Below, in pieces: positions 55,526-64,000 of a DNA stretch of 64,000 bases. A program made the position numbers and the translations under genes. Source of the stretch: Duganella dendranthematis (GTDB lineage: Bacteria > Pseudomonadota > Gammaproteobacteria > Burkholderiales > Burkholderiaceae_D). Position 1 is the first letter of the stretch. Every line of letters begins with the position of its first letter. The stretch covers positions 62,001 to 126,000 of the forward strand of contig NZ_CP051684.1 of assembly GCF_012849375.1 (NCBI RefSeq). Direction: 5' to 3'. The notes under the pieces were generated by a model. It was not told where the DNA came from. It saw nothing but the letters and a program-made list of their open reading frames with translations, and searched no databases.

Positions 55526-56987
55526 AGCGGAACACCGCACCGAGATCGGGTTCGCTCACCAATTCTATGCTGCTGTGATGGAGTTGCAGGATGCGGTTGA
55601 CCGTCAGCAGGCCAAGGCCGCCGACACGGTATTCGCCTTGCAGCGCCACCGGACGGCGGAACAGGTTGTCGCGCATGGCGGCCGGCACGCCGGGGCCGGT
55701 GTCGGCCACCGTCACGACGACCTTGCCGCCGGTCCCCGCTTGCACCGTGATTTCGACTTCGCCGCCGGCCGGCGTGTGGCGCAGCGCGTTATCGAATAGA
55801 TTGGTCAGCACGCGCTCGATCATGCCCAGGTCCGCGCGCACCATCGGCGCCGGATGCGGCAGCGTCGCCATCAAGCGTACCTCGCGCTCGGCCGCTTGCA
55901 GCTCGAATTTCTGGAACACGTCCTGGATCAGGTCCGACAGCGAAAACGCCTCCAGCTCCGGCTGCACCGAGCCATGTTCCAGGCGCGCGAGCTCAAACAA
56001 GGCCTGCGCCAGCCGACCCACTTTCTGGCTCTGCGCCAGTGCGATGCCAAGGTAGCGCTGGCGATCCGCCGCGTTCAGCGTCTCGTCTTTCAGCGACAGC
56101 GTCTCCAGATAGCCGTGCAAGGAACCGAGCGGCGTGCGCAGGTCGTGTGAAATATTCGCCACTACTTCGCGCCGGTCGTGGTCCAGCTGGCGCATGGTTT
56201 TCCATTGGTCGTTGATGCGCGAGGCCATATCGCCAAAGGCGTGTTCCAGCACCGCGATTTCATCGCGCTGGCTGGCAGCGTCCGGGACCGCTACCGGCAG
56301 CGTCAGTTGATCAGCCTTGGTGTCCAGCTGCCGCATGGTGGTGGTCAGCCGGCGCAGGGGACGGGTGATCAGGCGGAAGGCGATCAAGCCGGCGATCAGC
56401 ACCAGCGCAGCCACCACCACCATCGACCACAAGGTGGTGCGCAGCACCGAACTGGCGGTGGCGCGCGCGGACAGGCGGTCGTGCTCTTCGCTTTGCAAAA
56501 TCACATAGATGTAGCCGACCTTGCGTTCACCGGCGCGCAGCACGGCCACGCTGAAAACCTTGCGGCCGGTCTCGCTGCGCGGATCGTCGCCCTGTATCGG
56601 CAAGGGCTCGTTGGCCAGCAGGCGGCGGATCGGCTCCAGGCCCACGTGGTCGCGCTTCAGGCTTCCATTCGGCGCGGCGTGGCCGACGATGCGGCCGTCC
56701 ATGTCCAGCAGGTAGACTTCCACGCTGGGATTCACATCCATCAAACGGCTGAACAGGCGGCGCACGGCCTCGGGGCTGATGCCTTGCGTTGCAGTGGTGT
56801 CGTCTTCCGCATGCATCAGCTGTGCGTCCAGCGCGATGCTGCGCGCCAGTCCGCGCGACAGGCCCTGCACCACTTCCTTCTCATGCATGATATTGGCGCG
56901 GATCTGCAACCATGCGGACGCGCCGCAGCAGGCCAGCAGCAGGACTGAGAACACCAGCGACAGGCGCTGCGACAGCGTCAGGTTCAT
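55506..56987 (-). CDS. Membrane sensor histidine kinase of the msr-adjacent two-component system
   Basis: 493 aa. Membrane helices at ~9-28 and ~187-206 enclose a ~155-residue periplasmic sensor domain (VEVYLLDMDGRIVGHAAPNG, PAS/CACHE-like). A HAMP follows (~207-260), then the dimerisation domain with H281 (NISHDLRTPLGSL) and a HATPase with N and G boxes. Its start overlaps the regulator stop (ATGA). Divergent from msrB-dipZ-msrA, so an oxidative envelope signal is a natural guess. Confidence 0.92.
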   Translation of the reverse strand: MNLTLSQRLSLVFSVLLLACCGASAWLQIRANIMHEKEVVQGLSRGLARSIALDAQLMHAEDDTTATQGISPEAVRRLFSRLMDVNPSVEVYLLDMDGRIVGHAAPNGSLKRDHVGLEPIRRLLANEPLPIQGDDPRSETGRKVFSVAVLRAGERKVGYIYVILQSEEHDRLSARATASSVLRTTLWSMVVVAALVLIAGLIAFRLITRPLRRLTTTMRQLDTKADQLTLPVAVPDAASQRDEIAVLEHAFGDMASRINDQWKTMRQLDHDRREVVANISHDLRTPLGSLHGYLETLSLKDETLNAADRQRYLGIALAQSQKVGRLAQALFELARLEHGSVQPELEAFSLSDLIQDVFQKFELQAAEREVRLMATLPHPAPMVRADLGMIERVLTNLFDNALRHTPAGGEVEITVQAGTGGKVVVTVADTGPGVPAAMRDNLFRRPVALQGEYRVGGLGLLTVNRILQLHHSSIELVSEPDLGAVFRFTLDAA

Positions 56988-57700
56988 GCGGCCTCGCCGG
57001 CGCTGGCGTATCTGTAGCCTTTGCCCCAGACGGTGAGGATACGGGTTGGGTCGGCCGGATCGGCTTCGATCTTGGCGCGCAGGCGGTTGATGTGGGTATT
57101 GACGGTGTGCTCGTAGCCGTCATGCTGGTAGCCCCACACCTGGTTCAACAAGTCCAGCCGCGAGAATACTTTGTCAGGATGTTTGATGAAGAAGTACAGC
57201 AGGTCGAATTCACGCGGCGTCAGGTCCAGCGCACTGCCGTTGACACTGGCCTGGCGCGTCAAGGGATCGACGCGCACGCCGTTCAGTTCCAGCGCCCCTC
57301 CCTCGATGCGCTGGTTGCGCGACATGGCGTCGGCCCGGCGCAGCAGCGCTTTGACGCGCGCCACCAGCTCCAGCACCGAGAACGGCTTGGGCAGGTAATC
57401 GTCCGCCCCCAGCTCCAGGCCGAGGATGCGGTGAACCTCGCTGGCCCGCGCGCTGGTGATGATAATCGGCGTATAAGTCGTCATGGCGCGCGCCTGGCGG
57501 CAGATTTCCAGGCCATCCACGCCGGGCAGCATGATGTCGAGGATGAGCGCATCCCAGCCGCCAGTGCGCACCTGGGCCAGTCCTTGCGCGCCATCGGCGC
57601 AATGCGTTACCTGATAGCCCTCATCCTGAAGGTGCATGCGCAGCAGGTCGGCGATATGTATGTCGTCTTCGACAATTAAGACACGTTTAGCGGGTTCCAT
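56984..57700 (-). CDS. OmpR-family response regulator of the msr-adjacent two-component system
   Basis: 238 aa. Receiver with VLIVEDDIHIADLL, phospho-acceptor D55 (LILDIMLPG), and GADDYLPKPF; C-terminal winged helix with LTPREFDLLYFF and VWGYQHDGYEHTVNTHINRLRAKIE. First gene of the regulator-kinase pair. The 123-nt gap to msrB holds a GTTTACGTTTAC tandem repeat at 57746-57757 that could be part of a binding site. Confidence 0.94.
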   Translation of the reverse strand: MEPAKRVLIVEDDIHIADLLRMHLQDEGYQVTHCADGAQGLAQVRTGGWDALILDIMLPGVDGLEICRQARAMTTYTPIIITSARASEVHRILGLELGADDYLPKPFSVLELVARVKALLRRADAMSRNQRIEGGALELNGVRVDPLTRQASVNGSALDLTPREFDLLYFFIKHPDKVFSRLDLLNQVWGYQHDGYEHTVNTHINRLRAKIEADPADPTRILTVWGKGYRYASAGEAA

Positions 57701-57823
57701 GGTCCGTATTGTGCAGGATTCCAGCGATGAAAAGTATCACAAATCGTTTACGTTTACGTGAGGATTTTGTCAGCACTGGGAGCGCAGAATGGCTCCATCG
57801 TCATTCCACCTACGGAGACCAGC

Positions 57824-58309
57824 ATGACAACCAGACGTTCTTTCCTGCTCACCAGCGGCGCCGCCCTGCTGGCCAGCATCGCCTACCGCAGCACCATCGC
57901 CGGCCCTGCCGCCGCATGGGAAGTCACCCACACCGACGCCGAATGGCGTGCCCTGCTCTCGCCGGCCCAATACGAGGTGCTGCGCAAGCATGGCACCGAA
58001 CGGCCGTTCAGCAGCCCATTGTACAAGGAGCATCGCGCCGGCAAATTCCTATGCGCCGGCTGCCAGAATCCGCTGTTCTCGTCCAGGAACAAGTTCGATA
58101 GCGGCACTGGCTGGCCGAGCTTCTGGAAACCGCTGGACCGTGGCGTGATCACCAGCCGCACCAATGCGCTTGGCCTGTACGGCGTGGAAGTGGTGTGCCG
58201 CCGCTGCGGCAGCCATCTGGGCGACGTGTTCGACGACGGCCCGGAACCGACCGGCCTGCGCTACTGCATCGACGGCGTCGCACTCAATTTCGCCGCCGGC
58301 GAAGCCTGA
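57824..58309 (+). CDS. msrB: Exported methionine-R-sulfoxide reductase MsrB
   Basis: 161 aa from ATG 57824 (GGAGA upstream). A Tat-type signal TTRRSFLLTSGAALLAS (2-18) is unlike cytosolic MsrB and implies periplasmic location. Zinc cysteines C77/C80 and C125/C128, FDSGTGWPSFW at ~91-101 and catalytic C148 (LRYCIDGVAL) are present. A resolving cysteine near residue 95 (common in MsrB) is replaced, so reduction probably relies on a thioredoxin-like partner, here DipZ. First gene of msrB-dipZ-msrA. Confidence 0.95.
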   Translation: MTTRRSFLLTSGAALLASIAYRSTIAGPAAAWEVTHTDAEWRALLSPAQYEVLRKHGTERPFSSPLYKEHRAGKFLCAGCQNPLFSSRNKFDSGTGWPSFWKPLDRGVITSRTNALGLYGVEVVCRRCGSHLGDVFDDGPEPTGLRYCIDGVALNFAAGEA

Positions 58310-58324
58310 TAAGGAGATCACCTC

Positions 58325-60235
58325 ATGTTACTGATACTGCTTGCTTATCTCGGCGGCGCACTGACCATCGTCAGCCCATGCATTCTGCCGGTGCTGCCGT
58401 TTGTGTTTGCCCGAACAGGCCAACCGTTCGCCCGTAGCGGCCTGCCGCTGCTGGCCGGGATGGCGCTGACCTTTGCGCTGGTCGCCACGCTGGCTGCCGT
58501 CGGCGGCGGCTGGGTGGTGCAAGCCAACCAGTACGGCCGCTGGCTGGCACTGGCGCTGATGGCCTTCTTCGGCCTGACCTTGCTGCTGCCGCATCTGGCA
58601 GATCGCCTGACCAAGCCACTGGTGGCGCTGGGCGACCGGCTCTCCAACAAGGCGCAGCAGGCTGACGCCTCGGGCGAAGGTGCAACGGGCGCGCGCTCGT
58701 CATTCCTGCTCGGCGTGGCGACCGGCTTGCTGTGGGCGCCGTGCGCCGGGCCGGTGCTGGGCCTCGTGCTGACCGGCGCTGCGCTCAATGGCGCCAGCGT
58801 CGGCACCACGCTGCTGCTGTTGGCGTATGCAGCCGGCGCCGCCACTTCCTTGGCACTGGCGCTGCTGGTCGGCGGTAAAGTCTTCAGCGCGATGAAGCGT
58901 TCGCTGGGCGCCGGCGAGTGGGTCCGCCGTGGCCTGGGCGCTGCGATGCTGGCCGGCGTGGCAGCCATCGCCACAGGCCTGGACACCGGCCTGCTGACGC
59001 AAGTCTCGACCGTCGCCACCGCAGGCGTGGAGCAAAAGCTGATCGATACGCTGGCCCCGCGCAGCAATCCGGAGCACGGCAACCTGCCCGCCCAAGGAGG
59101 CGCCATGATGCGCAGTGCAGCAGCGGCCCGCAGCGACGACGTTGCGCCGGGCGGCGCGATGATGTCGCGTGCCGCCATGGTTGGCGACGCCGCCGGGCCT
59201 GCCATGCGGGCCATGCGCGCCGCGGCGCACGGCAACGACGAACTGCCGGTCGAAGGCAAGCTGCCGCAGTTGGACGGCGCGGTCGAATGGTTGAACTCCA
59301 AGCCACTGACTGCCGCGCAGCTGAAAGGCAAAGTGGTGCTGGTCGACTTCTGGACCTACTCGTGCATCAACTGCTTGCGCAGCCTGCCCTACACCAAGGC
59401 CTGGGCCGAGAAGTACCGTGACCAGGGCCTGGTGGTGATCGGCGTGCACGCGCCGGAATTCGCCTTCGAGCGCAACGTCGGCAATGTGCGCAAGGCGGTC
59501 AAGGACCAGGGCATCACCTTCCCGGTGGCGATCGATAACGATTATGCGATCTGGCGCGCCTTCGGCAACCAATACTGGCCCGCGCATTACTTCATCGACG
59601 CCCAGGGCCGCATCCGCCACCACCACTTCGGCGAAGGCGAGTACGCGCAGTCGGAACAGGTCATCCAGCAACTGCTGGAAGAAGCTGGCCGAAAGAACGT
59701 GACCAACACCGTGGTCAGCACGGAGGACGCGCACGGCGTGCAGCAGCAGTCGGACATGGGCTCGGTCGGATCGCCGGAGACCTATCTCGGCTTCGAGCGC
59801 ACCCAGAATTTCGCCTCGCCGGAAACACAGGCGGCCAACGCCGCCCGTCAATACACGGCGCCTGCCAAGCCGGCACTGAACCAGTGGGGCCTGGGCGGCA
59901 ACTGGCTGTCGCAGGCGGAGCAGATCACGCTGAACCAGGGCAGCGGCAGTATCGTCTACCGCTTCCATGCGCGTGACCTGCATCTGGTGCTGGGGCCAAC
60001 CAAAGACGGCAAGCCGGTGCGCTTCCGCGTGACCATCGACGGCGCCGCACCGGGCCAGAACCACGGCGCCGATGTGGCGTCCGACGGCAGCGGCATCGTC
60101 GACAGCCAGCGCCTGTATCAGCTGGTGCGGCAAACGGGCAATCAAACGGGTAATGCCGGCGATGTCGGCGACCACACCTTCAACATTGAATTCCTCGATC
60201 CCGGCGTACAAGCCTACGCCTTCACCTTCGGTTAA
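58325..60235 (+). CDS. dipZ: DipZ-like thiol electron conduit: CcdA membrane domain plus thioredoxin-like domain
   Basis: 636 aa. Residues 1-230 form a CcdA/DsbD-type membrane domain with the cysteine pair C19 (VSPCILPVLPF) and C140 (WAPCAGPVLG). Residues ~310-460 are a TlpA-like thioredoxin domain with CINC at 347-350 (DFWTYSCINCLRSLPYTKAW), followed by a DipZ C-terminal carbohydrate-binding-like domain (~500-636). Between them, ~250-305 is a Met- and Ala-rich linker with two GGAMM repeats. It should carry electrons from cytoplasmic thioredoxin to periplasmic MsrB and MsrA encoded on either side. Confidence 0.93.
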   Translation: MLLILLAYLGGALTIVSPCILPVLPFVFARTGQPFARSGLPLLAGMALTFALVATLAAVGGGWVVQANQYGRWLALALMAFFGLTLLLPHLADRLTKPLVALGDRLSNKAQQADASGEGATGARSSFLLGVATGLLWAPCAGPVLGLVLTGAALNGASVGTTLLLLAYAAGAATSLALALLVGGKVFSAMKRSLGAGEWVRRGLGAAMLAGVAAIATGLDTGLLTQVSTVATAGVEQKLIDTLAPRSNPEHGNLPAQGGAMMRSAAAARSDDVAPGGAMMSRAAMVGDAAGPAMRAMRAAAHGNDELPVEGKLPQLDGAVEWLNSKPLTAAQLKGKVVLVDFWTYSCINCLRSLPYTKAWAEKYRDQGLVVIGVHAPEFAFERNVGNVRKAVKDQGITFPVAIDNDYAIWRAFGNQYWPAHYFIDAQGRIRHHHFGEGEYAQSEQVIQQLLEEAGRKNVTNTVVSTEDAHGVQQQSDMGSVGSPETYLGFERTQNFASPETQAANAARQYTAPAKPALNQWGLGGNWLSQAEQITLNQGSGSIVYRFHARDLHLVLGPTKDGKPVRFRVTIDGAAPGQNHGADVASDGSGIVDSQRLYQLVRQTGNQTGNAGDVGDHTFNIEFLDPGVQAYAFTFG

Positions 60236-60249
60236 ACAGGAGCATCACC

Positions 60250-60951
60250 ATGAAAAACCTTGTACTGAAAATCGGCGCACCAATCGCCCTCGTCGTCGGC
60301 GTCATCTTCCAGCAGCACGCCGCGTCGGCGGCGGAAGCAGCGGTCATCATCGCGCCGCCGGTGGTGGACGAACCGGCCGGCAGCGAACACTCGGCCACCG
60401 CCATCTTTGCCGGCGGCTGCTTCTGGGGCGTGCAAGGCGTGTTCCAGCACGTGAAAGGCGTCAGCAACGCCATCTCCGGCTACACCGGCGGCGACGCGCG
60501 CACCGCCACCTACGAGATGATCGAAAACGGCGACACCGGCCATGCGGAATCTGTGAAGATCACCTACGATCCAACGCAGGTCAGCTATGGCAAGCTGCTG
60601 CAAATCTTTTTCTCGGTGACGCACGATCCCACCACCTTGAATCGCCAGGGCGGCGACGTCGGCACGCAATACCGCTCCGCCATTTTCCCGCAAACGCCGG
60701 TGCAGCGCGCGGTGGCCGAGAAGTATATCGCCCAGCTGGACGCCTCGCACGTATTCAAGAAGCCGCTGACGACCAGGATCGAAACGGACAAGAAGTTCTA
60801 CGTGGCCGAGTCCTACCACCAGAATTACCTGACGCTGCATCCGACCGATCCCTACATCGTTTATAACGACTTGCCAAAAGTGTCAAATCTAAAGCGCGTG
60901 CTGCCGGACCAGTATCGCGCGGATGCGGTCCTGGTGCGCAAGGCTATGTAG
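60250..60951 (+). CDS. msrA: Exported methionine-S-sulfoxide reductase MsrA
   Basis: 233 aa. Signal peptide or anchor at residues ~5-28 (VVGVIFQQHAASAAE). Catalytic C57 lies in AIFAGGCFWGVQGVF; YTGGDARTATYEMI and TGHAESVKITYDPTQV complete the core. The C-terminus lacks the two resolving cysteines of E. coli MsrA, so an external thiol donor is needed. Third gene of msrB-dipZ-msrA. Confidence 0.95.
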   Translation: MKNLVLKIGAPIALVVGVIFQQHAASAAEAAVIIAPPVVDEPAGSEHSATAIFAGGCFWGVQGVFQHVKGVSNAISGYTGGDARTATYEMIENGDTGHAESVKITYDPTQVSYGKLLQIFFSVTHDPTTLNRQGGDVGTQYRSAIFPQTPVQRAVAEKYIAQLDASHVFKKPLTTRIETDKKFYVAESYHQNYLTLHPTDPYIVYNDLPKVSNLKRVLPDQYRADAVLVRKAM

Positions 60952-61008
60952 CGCCGCCTCTTGCGTGAGAATGCTAAGCTGCGCGGCATCATTCACGCAG
61001 GAGAGGTC

Positions 61009-61653
61009 ATGTCTAACCGCGTTTATTTCTACTGCTCCGATTTTGCCGGTCTGCCCGACGACGACAAGGACTTCGACGCTTTCAGTGACGCTAGCGGCAT
61101 CGAATACGAAGCCAGTTACACGATTCCGCTGTTCTGGCTTGCTTTGTTCTCCGCCGGCGACATTGCGCTGGCAAAGCAGAATGACCTGGACGAGGAAGAC
61201 CGCAAGTACGCCTACCTGTTTGGCGACAAGGCGGCGGGCGTCGAACGCCTGCGCGCGTTGTCGCCGGCCATGCGCGCCGCACTGGGTTCCAGGCGCTTCG
61301 CCCTGTACGAGGAGTGGATCGGCCGGATTGCAGCCGAACCTTTCCAGCACATGCTGGTGCGCACGGTGGAACTGGACTGGATGGACGACGAAGGCGAATT
61401 GGAACGCCAGCTGCGCGCAGCCTTCGACGACCTGGAACATGCGCGCCAGACCGGCGAACTTCGGCTTGGCGACGCAATGCGAAATCTCATCAGCGTGTCG
61501 GCCAGCGAAAGCCTGGAGCAGATCGAGGGCTTCCGGCTGGCCGGCACCGCCAACGCATCGGACGAATGGCCGCCACGCCTGACGCCCTCGCCACCACCGT
61601 CCCCATCGGACCCGCCGAGGAAGAAATCCCGATGGCTCTTCTGGCTGCGCTGA
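61009..61653 (+). CDS. Uncharacterised acidic protein
   Basis: 214 aa from ATG 61009 (CAGGAGAGG upstream). Helical with SNRVYFYCSDFAGLPDDDKD at the start, a middle with WLALFSAGDIALAKQNDLDEEDRKYAYLF, and a proline-rich, basic C-terminus ending in a tryptophan-rich KSRWLFWLR. No signal peptide. I recognise no family. It is 57 nt downstream of msrA and might be co-transcribed. Confidence 0.75.
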   Translation: MSNRVYFYCSDFAGLPDDDKDFDAFSDASGIEYEASYTIPLFWLALFSAGDIALAKQNDLDEEDRKYAYLFGDKAAGVERLRALSPAMRAALGSRRFALYEEWIGRIAAEPFQHMLVRTVELDWMDDEGELERQLRAAFDDLEHARQTGELRLGDAMRNLISVSASESLEQIEGFRLAGTANASDEWPPRLTPSPPPSPSDPPRKKSRWLFWLR

Positions 61654-61672
61654 CATCGGCGATAATGCAGGC

Positions 61673-62395
61673 ATGGACAAATTAATTTCAGAACTGAGAA
61701 GGCTGTTCCTGCTCAACGCCGACAATCACCAGCGCCTGCAGCATCACCTGCGCGGCGAGGCGACGTTTGCCTTCGACCTGGCGCAGGACGGCATGACGCG
61801 CGCCATCGTCATCGATTTTCACAAGGCTTCCGGCGAACAGCACTGGCTGCGACTGTGCGAGGTGGCCAATGCGCTGCAATCGGATCTGGATTTGCCGGCG
61901 CCGGCGGTTAGCGTGTCGGGCGGCGAGAGCTATCGTCTGTGGCTGTCGCTGGCATCACCCATCTCCACCGAGCGCGCGCGCCAGTTCCTGGCCTTGCTGC
62001 ACAAGGCTTACTTTGAAGACGAGGCGATTGATTTGGGCCGCACGGTCGTAGAACTGCCGCCATGCCTGCACGTCGCCACCGGCTTGTGGGCGTCGTTCAT
62101 CAATCCGGGTATGGGCGGCGCGCTGGCCGAAGACCTGGGCCTGGAAATGCCACCAAACGAATTATCGCAGGCGGCCTTTCTGGAAAAGCTGCATTGCATC
62201 AGCGACGAAGCATTCGCGCACGCGATGGACACGCTGCAACGCCGTCACACCGCCGTCAAAGCCGCGCCAGCGCCTGTGCCGTCAGCCGCCACGCCACAAA
62301 GCCTGCTGCTGAAAGACGCCACGCTGGAAGACATCGTCAAACACCTGCATGCGCTGGGCATCGAGCCCACCTTCCGCCACGTACTGAAAAACTAG
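61673..62395 (+). CDS. Uncharacterised protein, possibly with a primase-like core
   Basis: 240 aa. The core VSVSGGESYRLWLSLASPISTERARQFL (~78-105) followed by VELPPCLHVATGLWASFINPGMG (~123-145) recalls archaeo-eukaryotic primase domains (SGxGxHxWxxxxxPxxxxxAR, then a GxxxxLP segment), but the metal-binding DxD is not seen, so this is a weak resemblance. C-terminal helices follow an Ala/Pro linker. Its stop codon overlaps that of the convergent amidase gene (CTAG). Confidence 0.65.
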   Translation: MDKLISELRRLFLLNADNHQRLQHHLRGEATFAFDLAQDGMTRAIVIDFHKASGEQHWLRLCEVANALQSDLDLPAPAVSVSGGESYRLWLSLASPISTERARQFLALLHKAYFEDEAIDLGRTVVELPPCLHVATGLWASFINPGMGGALAEDLGLEMPPNELSQAAFLEKLHCISDEAFAHAMDTLQRRHTAVKAAPAPVPSAATPQSLLLKDATLEDIVKHLHALGIEPTFRHVLKN

Positions 62396-63975
62396 CGCAC
62401 CGCCAGCGATACGCTCGGCGGGAACTGCGGCGCGCGCCGGTGCAGCGTCGCCTGTTCATAGGCATACGCCATGCGGATCAAGGCGGCCTCGCTGTAGGCC
62501 GCGCCGACAAACGACAGGCCCACCGGCAGTCCATGTATATGCCCGGCCGGCACCGTGATGTGCGGATAACCCGCCACCGCCGCCGGCGACGAGAAGCCGC
62601 CGACAAAATGGTCGCCGTTGATGAAGTCCGTCAGCCACGCCGGGCCGCCGGTCGGCGCCACCAGTGCGTCGAGCTGGTGCTGCTTCATCACCTGGTCGAT
62701 GCCTTCCGCGCGCGCGTAGCGGCGGTTGTTGGCCAGCGCCTCCTTGTAGGCCGGCGTTTCCAGATTGCCCTTGGCCTGCGCCTGCTCCAGGTACTCCTGC
62801 CCGAAGTAAGGCATCTCCTGCTGCCGATGCTTCTGGTTGAAGGCAATCACGTCGGCCATATTGGACACCGGCGCGTTCGGCGCATACTCCTTCAGATACG
62901 CCTCCAGATCGGTCTTGAATTCATACAGCAGCACCTCGGTTTCGCTGTCGCCATACTTGCCGACATTGGGCACTTCGGTATCGACCAGCACCGCGCCTTG
63001 CGCCTTCAGGTCCAGCAACGCTTTTTCGATGACCGCATCCAGTTCCGGGAGATGGCCGAAGAAATTACGCGCCACGCCGATGCGCGCGCCCTTCAAGCCG
63101 CCTTTGTCCAGCGCCGCGCGGTAGTCGCCAGCCTTGCCGACGCTTTCCGACGTCACCGGATCCTTCGGGTCCACGCCTGCCATCGCCGACAGCATCAAGG
63201 CCGCATCGGCGACGCTGCGCGCCATCGGGCCGGCGGTGTCCTGCGAATGCGCGATCGGGATAATGCCGCTACGGCTGACCAGCCCCAGTGTCGGCTTGAT
63301 GCCCACCAGCCCGCAAATCGACGCCGGCGACACGATCGAACCATCGGTCTCGGTGCCCACCGCCAGCGTCGCCAGGCCGGCCGCAATCGCCGCGCCGGAG
63401 CCGGAACTGGACCCGCTGCAATTGCGGTCCAGCGCATAGGGATTCAAGGTTAAGCCACCGCGCCCGCTCCAGCCGCTGATGGAATTGGTGGAGCGCATAT
63501 TGGCCCACTCGCTCAAATTGGTCTTGCCGATGATGACCGCGCCGGCCGCCCGCAGCTGTGCCGTCACATGCGCATCGCGCGCGGCGCGCACGCCGGCCAG
63601 CGCCAGCGAACCGGCGGTGGTGCTCATGCGGTCGCCGGTGGCGATATTGTCTTTCAGTAGAACGGGGATGCCGTGCAGCGGGCCGCGTACGCGCTTGAGG
63701 TTGCGCTCGCGGTCCATGTCCAGCGCGATTTTCAGCGCTTCCGGATTGATTTCAATGATGGCGTTGAGCCGCGGGCCCGCCTTGTCGATAGTCTTGATGC
63801 GCGCCAGATACTGCGACGTCAACGAATGCGAGGTCAGCTTGCCGGCCTCCATCATCTGCTGCTGCTCCCAGACGCCGGCGTCCAGGATGCCGCCGGTGCC
63901 CAGCGTCTTGGCCACTGCGCCACCCGCGACAGCGCCTGCCGCCAGCCCAATTTTTACGAAATCCCTGCGGTCCAT
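62392..63975 (-). CDS. Tat-exported amidase (amidase-signature family)
   Basis: 527 aa from ATG 63973-63975 (GAGG upstream; an ATG eight codons earlier is also open). Tat signal MDRRDFVKIGLAAGAVAGG. The Ser-cisSer-Lys triad can be placed: K108 (VLLKDNIATG), cis-Ser in NCSGSSSGSG (~188-193) and S213 (TETDGSIVSP). The family hydrolyses amides or peptides; export and length favour a periplasmic peptide- or aryl-amidase rather than GatA. The substrate is unknown. Confidence 0.9.
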   Translation of the reverse strand: MDRRDFVKIGLAAGAVAGGAVAKTLGTGGILDAGVWEQQQMMEAGKLTSHSLTSQYLARIKTIDKAGPRLNAIIEINPEALKIALDMDRERNLKRVRGPLHGIPVLLKDNIATGDRMSTTAGSLALAGVRAARDAHVTAQLRAAGAVIIGKTNLSEWANMRSTNSISGWSGRGGLTLNPYALDRNCSGSSSGSGAAIAAGLATLAVGTETDGSIVSPASICGLVGIKPTLGLVSRSGIIPIAHSQDTAGPMARSVADAALMLSAMAGVDPKDPVTSESVGKAGDYRAALDKGGLKGARIGVARNFFGHLPELDAVIEKALLDLKAQGAVLVDTEVPNVGKYGDSETEVLLYEFKTDLEAYLKEYAPNAPVSNMADVIAFNQKHRQQEMPYFGQEYLEQAQAKGNLETPAYKEALANNRRYARAEGIDQVMKQHQLDALVAPTGGPAWLTDFINGDHFVGGFSSPAAVAGYPHITVPAGHIHGLPVGLSFVGAAYSEAALIRMAYAYEQATLHRRAPQFPPSVSLAVR

Positions 63976-64000
63976 GCCATCCTCGTGGTTGAATTGCATT

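Noticed and set aside
57746-57757. GTTTACGTTTAC tandem repeat as a proven regulator-binding site
   Set aside because: OmpR-family sites usually have 10-11-bp spacing; a 6-bp tandem is suggestive at most, so it is mentioned only in the gene entry.

Overview
The window reads as a GC-rich chromosomal segment of a betaproteobacterium, most likely the family Oxalobacteraceae (the Massilia/Duganella/Janthinobacterium group). This rests on gene order (era-rnc-DUF4845-lepB-lepA, then mucD-rseA-rpoE, then yceD-rpmF-plsX-fabH-fabD-fabG-acpP-fabF) and on the general look of the proteins; no search was run. I see no rRNA operon, prophage, insertion sequence, CRISPR array or replication origin. One initiator tRNA gene is present, and no gene-free stretch exceeds 300 bases.

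Layout. 1-4.0 kb (minus): era 5' end, rnc, DUF4845 gene, lepB, lepA. 4.0-7.5 kb (minus): a glutaredoxin-like gene, the periplasmic protease mucD, an unusually short rseA and rpoE, with a sigma-E-type promoter before rpoE. 7.6-14.2 kb (minus): the fatty-acid and phospholipid precursor cluster; plsX carries an apparent 1-nt frameshift. 14.3-16.9 kb (plus): maf, an RsmI-like methyltransferase and lolC. 16.9-23.5 kb: EAL-HDOD, rlmJ, two tiny overlapping genes, rraA-like, a divergent MFS/AraC pair and a diguanylate cyclase. 23.5-34.7 kb (minus): clpB with a sigma-32 promoter, DUF349-moaE, a four-helix protein, an acyl-CoA-ligase/GNAT protein, DUF2804 and a YcaQ-type glycosylase. 34.9-44.5 kb (plus): a large PAS-GGDEF sensor, sbcD-sbcC, a serine hydrolase and an HExxH protein.

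44.5-48.5 kb is the most accessory-looking part: small orphan genes, a methyltransferase with a disturbed 5' end, and an AT-richer two-gene module resembling a toxin-antitoxin pair, whose leader can fold over its own ribosome binding site. The initiator tRNA follows, with its own promoter and terminator. 48.7-51.6 kb has a soluble histidine kinase and a Tat-exported phosphoesterase behind a near-consensus Pho box. 51.6-55.5 kb has a 74-aa gene sitting directly after an intrinsic terminator, dbpA, and a second MFS/AraC pair. 55.5-61 kb forms one functional unit: a sensor kinase/response regulator pair divergent from msrB-dipZ-msrA, which together look like an exported methionine-sulfoxide repair system with its own membrane electron conduit. 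The window ends with two uncharacterised proteins and a Tat-exported amidase.

The strongest leads for new biology are the 47.1-47.8 kb module with its self-pairing leader, the Met-rich linker inside DipZ of the msr operon, and the membrane-free RseA next to a missing rseB.
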